This document shows, piece after piece, positions 33,408 through 45,000 of a DNA stretch of 64,000 nt. Source of the DNA: Anisakis pegreffii (taxonomy: Eukaryota > Nematoda > Chromadorea > Rhabditida > Anisakidae); NCBI GenBank assembly GCA_035041965.1, contig JAPYMA010000110.1, positions 1 to 64,000 of the forward strand. The letters are read 5' to 3'. The notes under the pieces are model-generated. The model was not told the DNA's origin. It made no database searches and was given only the letters and a program-made list of their open reading frames with translations. The translations under genes and the position numbers were made by a program. The stretch's first letter is position 1. Each line of letters opens with the position of its first letter.

Positions 33408-36400
33408 ATGTGTCTGCTTTATCAGTTGATGTTATTTCTGTTGCATATATACGATAATTTGCAATATTCATTTATTCGACGAAGAAGAATGTCACACCAG
33501 TCTTTATGTACTCTGATCACCGAATCTCATTCAATCGGAATCAGTGCTGAATCGTCACAAGCTAATTATAGACCATATTTCCAATTACTCGCCAACGCAA
33601 CATCCGAAATTAGTGATGTTTCGCTTCTAAATCGCATTACTTATGCTTATATAGCACCACCAATTATTGTATGCGGTATAATTGGTGAGCGATTTTGATG
33701 AGTTTGTTCCCAATTCGTACGATTTTTTTTTCTTCTATTTCATGAGCATTTCACTATCAAATCACCGAGAATTGTCTTTTTTTAGGCGATATAATGACTG
33801 TAATTACACTGACACATCCTTCATTAAGACGTGTCAGCATCATTTATACGTATTTAATAGTACTCGCGATAACTGATTTGGTTAGTCTATCTTCTTGTTC
33901 ATTTAATATTTACTGAAGCATTTATAGCACTAAATTTGATCGTTTAAATACTGTGTTCTTTGAAAAATGGCGCATTTCCGTTACTAAATACCATTATGGT
34001 TCTTATGCATGCTTGAAAAAACGAATTCAGTCCGGAATTTTGTTCATTAATTGCTTCGAAATTTTCCTCTTTAAATGCGGGACTCTGCTTCAAAATTTTT
34101 TGCTTCTTCTTCATCATCTCATTTCGGATGAGAACAAATTCAGTTATCATTTTACACTCTTTCCGGCGTTAAATTAAATTCAATTAATTAGTTAATTAAC
34201 TGTTCGTTGTTCTCATTTTATTATCCAATTCCAAAGTTAGTATTCAATTCTTAGAGTCAGCTACTTTTTCGATTAATGTTCATTGAATTCTAAATTTCTT
34301 TCGATTTTGCGGTATTTCGCGGAAGTCAGGACATACTCTCAACCGAGAATGAATAAGTAATTGCGAACGTTGTGTGCAATAAGCATGAACCAATTCATTA
34401 AGATGACGTTACTGTCGATAATCCCAATGATACTGTGGTTACTCGATTGGCGATTATGCTCATATCCATCAGCACTGTTTTATGCACACGTCGGATTCCC
34501 GCTGGTTCGTTGAATTTATCTGAACTTAAAAAGGAACGAAGATAGATCCTTCTGCCTCCCGAGCGGCTGGGACGACAGACAAGCTTTCCCTCTCCCTGTC
34601 ACTGCTGGAACGGGACGAAACTACTTCTGCTCTTCCCTTTTCCGTCCCTGCCACCGTGGGTGTCCCCGTGGAGATGCGGAAACGGGTCTCGTACAAACCA
34701 TAGCCTGAACTGATCACATTGACCATTTCACATATCTAGTTAGCAGCTGTATGTTGTTATATTAACACATACTACCTTAGCTAGTGCTACATTCTCACCA
34801 CACATGTCATTATTTCGGATGACTATGAAAGAAGTGAGCGTTCTGTAATAAGATTATCACCTATGAAACAAGTATTCAAACAGGTCAACGCATTGATGGG
34901 AGCGAGTGTATGGATCGTGGTCTTTTTGACAATGAGTCAGTACATGGCCGTGTGTCATCCTTTCAAGCATCGTTACATCAGGTCGCAACTCGAACTCTTT
35001 TAATTTCTTCATTTTGAAATAATTTCATTTTCTCACATTTCCTTAATTCCATTTATCGCCATTTCCATTCAGTTTTTCTTGAGCTTAACCGATTGCTTCA
35101 CATCGATTATAATCGGTTGTATGTTATTCATTTACCTATCTAATTAGCAAGTACAACACATTACGAGCTTATGCCTGTGTTTGACCATCAATACCGAGAT
35201 TCACTTCCTTCCTTCCTTGACATCCTTCTAATTAATTGTGATGGTGTCATCCGTACAATATTCAATTGTGCATTAAATTCAGAATCCGATCTTTTGAAAT
35301 GTTACTGAATTCAGGTCAAAGAGAATGTGCTTTTGGTTGTTTGCAATTGCTTATGTGCTGAACTTTTGTATATATGCGCCGTGGGCGACAAAGAAGGCCG
35401 TATTTCGGGTGAATATATGCGTTACATAGTTACGTAATCTTTTAATGCTAACAGGAATTTGATGAATCCAACGATTACTGTCCCAATAATCCATCATTTG
35501 AAGTAAGCGCGAGATGAAAACTGCATGAAATTGACTCGAACGTATCCGGAAAATAATATGAGAAAATTGATGGTACAAATTTTTTAGAGGGAGATGTGAC
35601 GATAATCATTGCGATATTCCAGATTCCTGAAGGAGTTGTAGAATGTGAATACGTTGTTTGTGAAGAGAAAATCGAAATGTGGTTTAAAGTTTACGAGTGG
35701 ATCCGTGAAACGATCAGTCGCTTACTGCCATTTGTATTGGTCGCTTACTTCAACTCAAACATCCTCATCACCTATCGTACCACAAAAAATAACCGTTTAC
35801 AACGACTTGCAAGTAAATGTCAGCAAAGATCTATCGGTGAGAGAAGTGAACAGGTTCGACCATTATATTCATGATGGTTTCCTCGATCGCTTCTTTTTCT
35901 TTGAAATGTAATAAGAATTTCTGATTTGCAATATATAATACCATTTATCGAGTATATGAAAATTCCGTTTGACTGTTTCAGTTATTCCAATTGTTTTAAC
36001 TTGGTTATAACCATTATTTGACAATCGATCATTTGATATAAAAGTACAAGCACGCGGTAAAAACATACTAGACTGATCAAAGATGTATCATCAGCTCATC
36101 TAGATGTGAACTATTCAAATCGCTCGTAAATCAGCGATATCGTTGTGGACAGCATTGAATCAATCCACAGAAATTGACTTTTGTGAATCATTTACAGGAA
36201 GAAAAGCGTTTGTTCGTATTGTTGTTCTCAATTGTCATTCTTTTCTTTGTGTGTACCATTCCAGCGGCACCGCTGACCATATTCGTCTCTGATCAACGCT
36301 CCAAAGACTTACTCTTTCAGGTTCATTTTTCACTTGTCTTCCACTATTTTTATCCAGTCATAATCATTTAACTTTATGAGCGTGATCGATCCACATTCCG

Positions 36401-37242
36401 TTTATTCGAAAGATGTTTCACCGAAAAAAAAGCTACAGAAAACGATCAGCTGCTATCAACCGAGCATTTCAAAGGATTTATGCCTTTGCGCTCATATGAC
36501 CGCGATATTGCAGATAACTAGAGGAATAATAAATGTTATGGAATTCACAAAATTTGCTTTGAATTTCTACTTTTATTGTCTCATCAATCCGAATATACGT
36601 TGCATATGCCTGCACATCATCAGGTGTCGAAAACTATCTAGGACTCCTCGACTCAAAGGTGGTTTGAATGTTTTGGTTGTAAATGTTACAATCATTGAAA
36701 TTCCGAATTTATTTTGATAGTAATTACAGTTGAAATCGTGGATAAACTGTGGAGCCATTTGTAGTGGTTTGGTTATTGACGCATTTACAGGCAGCTTCCA
36801 AATTTCAGGTCAAACAGTAAATGTGATGTCACAATATTCTCGTTCGACAAGGTCAGTGAGGAATGAATCGAACAGTAATCGTTCACATTGTCCTGATGAA
36901 CAAAGTACCACTCCATCCAAGAGTAGTGTCATTTCGGTTGCTAAAGCCAAGTACTTATTACTCAAATTTATTGGGGCATTTTGTGAACGCTCTTTCAGAT
37001 TCTTGAAGAAAGATGTTGTTCATTTTGTATCACAAGTTAACTTTCCGGTTATTGATCCGAAAAGGGACCTTCCGGTTATAACTTTAAAATTCTTTTGCCA
37101 AATTCATAAATTAAAATTTAGATCAGCTAAAATATTAGCGGAAATAATTGGCACAAATAATGATGCTTACGGGAAAATGACAATTATTCGTGAAGGTGAT
37201 AATATGAACGGTGATCCGAATGAGAGGACAAGTATGCTGTGA
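33408..37242 (+). CDS. Rhodopsin-family peptide GPCR (nematode FMRFamide-receptor-like)
   Basis: Nine exons with consistent phases give 532 codons plus TGA: 33408-33684, 33786-33880, 34403-34504, 34884-34981, 35315-35408, 35623-35853, 36198-36320, 36514-36658, 36809-37242. All seven membrane helices are seen: TM1 YAYIAPPIIVCGIIG, TM2 YTYLIVLAITDL plus MTLLSIIPMILWLL, TM3 with VNALMGASVWIVVF, TM4 MCFWLFAIAYVLNFCIYAPW, TM5 ISRLLPFVLVAYFNSNIL, TM6 RLFVLLFSIVILFFVCTIP, TM7 EFTKFALNFYFYCLINPNIR. The DRY position is SQY, followed by MAVCHPF, and the TM7 motif is NPNIR, not NPxxY. The layout fits peptide-activated neuronal receptors of nematodes; the ligand cannot be inferred. The first ATG is ambiguous (33408 or 33489). 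The long tail exon (36809-37242) is Ser-rich at its start and may hide an unrecognised intron. Confidence 0.85.
34516..34705. repeat. GC-rich insertion-like block in a GPCR intron
   Basis: About 190 bp with clearly higher GC than the surrounding intron, entirely inside intron 34505-34883. CTGAACT occurs at both edges (about 34521 and 34707), a possible 7-bp target-site duplication. No terminal inverted repeat or tRNA-like promoter was recognised. A minus-strand frame is open across it but has no known domain. Confidence 0.35.
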
Positions 37243-38097
37243 CATGTTCGTGAAGTTCAAATTATTTATATTCTGTGCATTTGGTCATTCTTTCAATTTG
37301 TATTGGATTATGTATTATAGTATATTGTTGTCTTGTTGTCTTTGTTGTGAATATTGTGACTTTCAATGAACCTTTCGCAATCGTCTGGCATTCATTCGAC
37401 TCACCAAATGTTTATTTGACAGTACAGAAAAATACCCCAACGATCATCATATGTTCTTGTGAAATATGAGTTGAAGATGCTGTTAATTTCTATCATCGAG
37501 GATAAGAGACTCGGATCCGCGACGGACAGTATTCTTCCCTACTTTAACAGATCAGCTGCCGGCTAGAGAAAAGTTGTCAGGCACATCTGGTGTGATTGCT
37601 TGCTCGCAGTTCATTTTCATATTTGAAGCAGCACAATAACAAGATCGGAATCTGTTGCGGCATTTATTTTCGCAGTTTTGAGAGTTTTGACGTTCTTGTT
37701 TGATTCAGCATTACGTAGATATGATAATTCTATGATTTTAAAGTATGATAAAGCAACGAGAAATGAAATTTCTAGCAACGTTCTCAGTGGTTTATCGCGG
37801 TTGGAGCATTCTAATGAGTAGGTGCTCAACAGTCTCGAATTCAGTGTATAGATCGATCAGTTAGTTGCTTCATATTTTAAAAAATATTCACAGAATGAGG
37901 TTCTTCTTTATGTTGAGAACTCGTTCGCTTGTGAAGCGCATTTCATAAAGAATTTATGTGTAAACTCGTAAGATTATTACACCATTATTGTACAAAAATG
38001 AAAGACACTTCATACAATCATGTACCAAAAATTAGAACTATTCCAATCATCTACACAACACAATAAGTGAATATCGTTGAAACAACTCTACAATATC
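37243..38097. other. Downstream region of the GPCR, no feature recognised
   Basis: This is presumably 3' UTR and intergenic sequence. No AATAAA signal was seen close to the stop codon at 37242. Confidence 0.4.
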
Positions 38098-38283
38098 ATG
38101 GAACATCATTCAACTGATCTCAAAGAAGCTTCTGGCCGGTTTCTTCATAAAGTAGCAACGCGAAATTCCCGCTCATCATTCCGGAAGAGCAGTTTTGTGG
38201 AAAATCAGAAATCGAGGGAAACACTCAGAATCAGAGAAACAAATTTGAATGAGTCGCGTACTTTACAGAATATTAGAAAATAA
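38098..38283 (+). CDS. Small unrecognised ORF, Ser/Arg-rich
   Basis: A 61-codon frame from ATG to TAA, rich in Ser, Arg and Asn (SSFRKSSFVENQKSR). It has no signal peptide, membrane segment or known domain. It could be an alternative 3' exon for the cytoplasmic tail of the upstream GPCR, which also ends in a Ser/Arg-rich stretch, or a chance frame. Confidence 0.2.
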   Translation: MEHHSTDLKEASGRFLHKVATRNSRSSFRKSSFVENQKSRETLRIRETNLNESRTLQNIRK

Positions 38284-39019
38284 ACATGTGTACCAAAAAC
38301 TGTCAAGGAGCTTCCTTGGTAATATCACAATGCGAAAGGTAATAATTTAAATAAACATTCGGAATACAGGCAGTTGTTGATATGGAGGAGAGGTTGTCGC
38401 CTCTCACACGATTTATCTGATGCATGTTATATTAATTGCCGATCAGTGGAACTTGTGAAACATAGTTGTTAGTGGTGTACAAGAATTGTGGTACTGTTTT
38501 TTTTTCATTTTAAATGTATCTTCAAAGAGATGCTTGGCTCACTAAGAAAGCCTATTAAAAGCAGACCAACCAAATAACTGAACTATCAGTAAGTCGTTAA
38601 AATGAGAGCATTCGAATGAAGAGAACGTCAGCAACTCATTCATGCAACCAATTCAATTCTGAGGACGGTTATATGGGTGGAGAGTTACGAATGCGTGAAT
38701 AATATCAGTATTAAGCTTACTGGATGGAACCAGTGCAGCATGTTCACGAACGTACTGAAGAGAATGGTGTCTTTGATCGGAAAGGTGATACTAAACAATT
38801 GAGCACAGCAAAAGTACTCAGCAACATCTGCGCAAACCAATAATTCGTGTCGGTAACTCTGTAAGAGTTGAACCTCAAGCACCACTCAAATGAACATTAA
38901 AGCATAATTCGTTTATAAGGCCTACAACGATCCCAAATAACAACAACAAAAAAAAAACAGATCAATGGTAGCGATACGAATAATCAACCCTATTCACATA
39001 GTACACATGTATGTATATT

Positions 39020-42000
39020 CTAGCTAATCGGTAAGAATTTTTGCTCTTCTTCTTCAAGTGATCGTGCATTTGCGATTGCACTCGAACAAACAACATCATC
39101 ACCAGAAGCAAATCCATCTTCTGATTTACATTCGGATGCCTCTGAGGAACGTCCAAAGCATGGATAACCGCCATTTGTTGGGGACGGCGATGTGCATGTT
39201 CGTTTTCTGGAATGGAAACAATTGGTGAGTAGTTCGTTACGGAATGCGATCAGTTGATAACCTAGCACTTTCACGCATCACGCATAAACTATCAGGATTG
39301 TTCTGCAATATTCATCCACCAAGTGGAATGTCAAAGAATATTGACCTATCTCATGAAGTCTGTTCATCATTTGCAAAAACACAGTCAAATTATCTCACTG
39401 ATCGAATTTATAAGTTTAAATGATAGTTCATTTCCTTGAAGCTTTAGACCAGTGGTTCTCACGTTTGGGTGCTCCATCACCACTTTTGATGACCCGGCAA
39501 GCCGCCGTTACAGAGAAAATTAGTGTTCTATTGCTCATTACTGCAGTCGATTATGACTGCATGAAGAGCTATTGTCTATGGCACGCTCACTTCAAACTGA
39601 TTTAGATGGATTCTCATTCTTTTCGGACGTGTTGTATTTGCTCTCATAGCTATTACATGCGAATATCGTTCTCTTTTCGATTTTTTCTCATTCACTTCCT
39701 ATCATTTCACTTCGCAAGTTCTCATTCTTTAGCATATACTATTTACATACGACTATTAACAGTGGAAATCAACAACGCTGCAATCGAATTGAATTGCTCA
39801 ACAACGTTCGACAGTCGGATGATCAATTATAGAATGCGTTTTATAGAATGAGAATTTGACTTAAACTGTTGAGTGAAATGAATGAGAAAACAGCAGAAGA
39901 GAGCAGTTCTGGTGATAAGAGTTATGAGGGCGATTGCAACAGCAAGGAAAAGAATTAACACCCTGTTGAAACAAATGAAAACCCGGACCAGCTGATGATA
40001 CTCAGAAAATAGGTGAATGAAGAGTGTTGCCATCAACTAACCGCATTTACAAACTCGAGTTAAAGAGCACCATGGCGTTTTATCATAACATAACAGCTGC
40101 ACGAAATGCTAATTTCCCTACCCTCTCCATTAACCCTTGACACCTCCAAATTACCCAAACGAGTAATTTCACCCCTATGAGAACCATTGCTTTAGACGGT
40201 ATCCGACAGAAAATAAGACAGGAAAATGAAAATTTAAAGTCGTGATGTGTAACGGATTTGTGGAAAACTCAGAAAAATGAACAGAACTGAATCGAAATAA
40301 AAATCTGAAACGAGGTAAATTGCAACGAACAAACCGTTATTGCATTAACGAAATAAAAAGTACTGCATAATTTGTGCTGCATGCAAGAATGTCATAAGAA
40401 TACTGATTCAGCTTATCGAATCTATTTATCATTTGCAAATCACATCATCAAATCTGTCAGTCCAATTGTGCGCTCCTTTCCTTACAACTAACGCTATTCT
40501 AGTTATTGCTGAAAGCGAAAGCAATGTTCCGTATTCTCAATTTTGTTTCAGTTCACCAATTACGAACTTGCTTAAAACGCATTTCATCTAAACTTTTGTG
40601 AGCATCAATTCATTTGTAAGTGAAACATCTCAACATTCCCCTTAACAATTTCCCTTTTTCACAAATGCACCTTGTTTTCGATCCAGTCCCGCAGTTAGCA
40701 ACACAAGACGTCCATTCACTCCATAAAGACCACTGACCATCAACTGATCCTTAAAACTTCGTTAATGATTCAGTTTCGATGAATTCTTCGAGAATGAATC
40801 ATAGAAAATGTTTTCTGAGTTGCTGAGAACAAATAGACGGTTTGAACTGAAAATACAATACATGCTGGTTGCAGAAATGAAAGTGAATATGTGAAGTGAT
40901 CACAAAATGAAGAACGTAAGCAAATCTCATCTTTCATGAAACGAATACCTTTGCAAAAATCAGTTTTACACAATGAAGTCATATATGCTAAACCGAAGCA
41001 AGGTTTTCCTTTCGCCAGCGGTCGAGGATTATCGCAGAATCGGTGTCTTGATTGAAATGCAAAGCCACACGTTGCTGAACAATCGCTCCATGATGACCAC
41101 TCTCCCCATGCACCGTTTTCAGCTGCAAGTTTTGGTGCAATCAAGCAGTCATGCAAAGTGGTGCAAACCTACGATGATGTCTTCCGTAGGTAACTTCTCA
41201 AAAATGCATATGAGTAGTCGATGATCTTCAAGCACTGTTAATAAACTATTCAGCTCAACTGCTGCAACCACCGTCCATACTTTCATGAAGATCAATTTGG
41301 AAGTGGATTTCGCTCATTTATGTCAGTAGTTTCGCTCATACCACTGACAATATGACAAAAAAGAACCACTTTTTCGCAACTAGCTGACCGTCGGTGTCTC
41401 ATGTAAATTCTAGAATCTTACTGAAACCTATTGAAACAGTCCATGCATCATGCAAACGAATTAGAATAACAAAAACATAGGAGAAGGAAACACACAAATA
41501 AAACTTAAAATATCGCAGGATAACAAAGTTCAAATGTCAAACTGATCTAAGTTGACCAATTGAGCAAAAACGATACTAACATTTTGAACAGGATGAATGG
41601 TCACTGCATGGTGTGAATTCATAATCAGAACCGTAACACGGAGTTCCACCGTTTGAAGGAGGTGGGTTCGAGCAGAACCTGAAAGCGTTTCATATTTTGT
41701 GATAACAAGTTTTGTTCTCGTCACTCCTCAGCTAATTGATGGATTCTAATGTAAAGCGGTGGTCATCGGCTGCATTCTATTCCAGAATGTTTGCAGTATG
41801 CCATTTCTCAGCAACTCATATGTCCCCAGCAACAGCATTAACTCTTCTCTCAAAGATAACGAAAGTCATTGACTTCATTGCGGAATAATGAACAAATCGT
41901 CGCTTTTCAATACACATCTGCACTGGATCGAACAGAAGCAATGGACTAACATGTTGAATTGATAGAGAACTGCTCAGTTCGTGATAATGAGTAATTTGGA

Positions 42001-45000
42001 TCTGAGTTCGAAGAATTCCGATTCTATGTCATCTAATTATCACTGATATCATGCTGTGACTAACCTCGTTCTTGTTTTATGACCGGTTGTGCAGTTGTCA
42101 GAACAGGACGACCATTCAGACCACTCGCTCCAGGCGCCATTCACCGGAGTTCCAACACAGGCAACGTTCGGCGTGCAAACCCGTTGATCGAATGAGTATC
42201 CGATACAATGTGAGCCTCTGCAATTTAATGAGATTACTGTTTTGCAAAAACTCACGACTTTTAACAATATACTCAAAAAAAATTGGGATGAAAAATTAAT
42301 GGAGTGTCTTCAATGTAATACGGAATGAAATGGTCATCAAGTTAGAAAGTGACAACTTAAAGTTTAATCTGCTTCACAAGGTTATTGATAACCATACTCT
42401 TACGGTGAGACAGAAGAAAGCTGAGATCGCAATAAGGAAAAATAGTTTTAAAAAGAAACATACCTATTCGATGGAACTGGATTTGAGCACATCCTATTGC
42501 GAACTTGATGTCCTGGGGATCCGCATTCTCTTGAACATTTACTCCACGAGCTCCATTCTGACCATTCTCCATTTTCTGACACTGAAACTCATCAGAATTC
42601 CAACGCAGTTTTGTAGTCGTGACAAAATTTTGTTTAGTCCGAGTATCTAAGCTAACGAGGAGAGGTCACCCCACCTTTCGGGACGAGATATATATCACCT
42701 TATTACCATTGGAAATTTCGACACCACCGGATAAATATTCAAACTCAATGAGGTTCATCAGTAATTACGACTGTTATTGATCAGAACATTCTAGGAATGA
42801 TTGAAGTGAACTTACAGCAAGAAGTGGGTGTGCATGAGCGTTGCTTTATTGCTGGTCCCACGCAGAATCCTTGAACAGCCGGATCGAGAATTTCACAATA
42901 GCGTCTTTGGAACTGATTCATCGTAAAGCAACTGCACTGTGACCATCCACTCCACTCACTCCATCTCGGTTCTACAAAATGCCCTATTACTATGCTGACA
43001 ATAATTTGACTATGCGATTTGCGACTACTTTTAGAATTGTCACATTCGTTTAACCATCACATTTCATTAACACCAGCTTTCATATCAAGCATCCGGTGAG
43101 TAGCCAGGGGTACGCGATTTATGCTGGGCACCAAAGAGCCCGTGCAGGCCTTGCTGCTGCAAAGATTTTCTGCGAACAGAGGCTCCCACGGGCGCAAGTT
43201 CAGTAAAAGATTGCTCCAAACTTCGAACGTTACACCATCATTTGCTCCCCCTTCCTTCCTAACAAAAAAAATCCTGGCTACGCCACTGCAAGCATTTGGC
43301 TACTACTGAAAATGTATTCATAACTAACTGACTTTGACCGAACAACGATGATTCTGTACGTTCAGTTATGATTGGACATGCGGCATTTTTGCATTTTCGT
43401 TGCTCGACACTAAATCCATCACAAAGAAACACGAATTGGGCTTTGCATTTGCGAGATCGAGACTGTCGAGCAATACCACACGTCGATGAGCATTCTCCCC
43501 ATTCACCCCAATCTGACCAAGTTGATGCTGAAAGTTAACGAAGGTCAAAAGGTCGAAAGGAAACATTTCATCGAACCCATTGCTCCACGAAACCCGTGTG
43601 AATTGCGGAAGAATTTGAAACGAATTGTTCTCGAATAGCTACAAAACATCGAAACAAATAAGCTTGTCGAATAGAAGCGAAGCAACTATACCATATTCAC
43701 ACTTCAGTTCATTGCATGGCTCGATTTCAATAGATGGCCCATGCGCCAAGCAATCCTCATCTTTGATACAATCTCGTAATCTGAAAAGCTTGCTCCGTGA
43801 GTTGTGCTTCAATTTTTATCCGTTGTGAAAATGCAATTTCAGTTCAGAACTCCCAAGACGGATTCACCATCACGATGACGGACTGAATTCACTTCCACGT
43901 CCAGATGATGATTAATTGATAATGCAGATGACGATTACCAACCTATGCCTAGTTCCACCACCACACGAGACTGTACATTGACTCCATTCTTGCCAATTAT
44001 CATAAACACTGTTCGACTTAGACTTTGATGAGCTGACTGCATTTTTGTGGGTCACTTTGCTCGGTTTTTCTATATTCTTCGTTTTAACACCACGCGCAAC
44101 GATGTTACACGTTGTCTCACAAGATTCTGTCTCCTTAGCATCACCTGAAATGACTTTTGAGTTCAGTACGCACATTTAGACTGGACGCATATCTTAATGA
44201 GATAGGGAAATGGATGATAATCAATGAACAGTTTCATTTGCGTTATCACATTTTTACATCACATGTTTTCAATAATTTATGAATGTTATTTTTTCTGAAA
44301 TACTTTTAAGGTTAATGTTATTTCTGCGATCGTTAACTATTCCTGACATCGAACTTATACGAGAGCGCACTAAAATGTACCTTTACATTCAACAGTCACC
44401 TCTCCTGCACGAACAAGTCCAACTTCACAAACACGTTTCCTTTGACGAGTCTCATTCGCATCACAAGTTTCACACAAAGACCACTGACCCCAGGATGACC
44501 ACTGTGGGCACGGCTGAAGTACGCATCGACGTTGATCTATTGATCGATCGTCACTTGGACAGTTTCCTGCAATTACTCATTCAATTTCAAATACGCTCAA
44601 AAGGAAGCGGCAGGAATCTTCAATTTTAAAGTGACGGTATTGAATGGTTGGTTGGATGTGAGATTGCCATGTTGAAAAATAAAATAAAAATGTGGAAGAG
44701 AACAACTCAACGAAAAAGTTGGAGTAATTTAATGCGATCAAGTGTTATCGATGCAATAAACAACCTGTGATGCAGTTTCTTTGCCGAATCTGTATGCCCT
44801 CGCCGCACGTCTCCGAACATGGGAACCATTCTGACCATTCGTCCCACAAGAATGCTTCTTCCATAGTCGTACAATCCTATGAAACACATTTTCAAGAGTT
44901 TCCAATTTTCTGCATCATATTCCACTCTTTTCAGCTCCCCGTTATTCTCGTTTTTCTTTTTTTTTCAATTGATTGTTTTCAATTTATATTAGCAAGCTCC

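Noticed and set aside
33953..34177. Open frame considered as the GPCR TM2-TM3 linker exon
   Set aside because: It has no TM2/ECL1 character; 34403-34504 fits phase, length and hydrophobicity exactly.
44279..44629. 116-codon plus-strand ORF
   Set aside because: It is a shadow of the minus-strand TSR exon 44381-44566, as are other plus-strand frames over the TSR exons.
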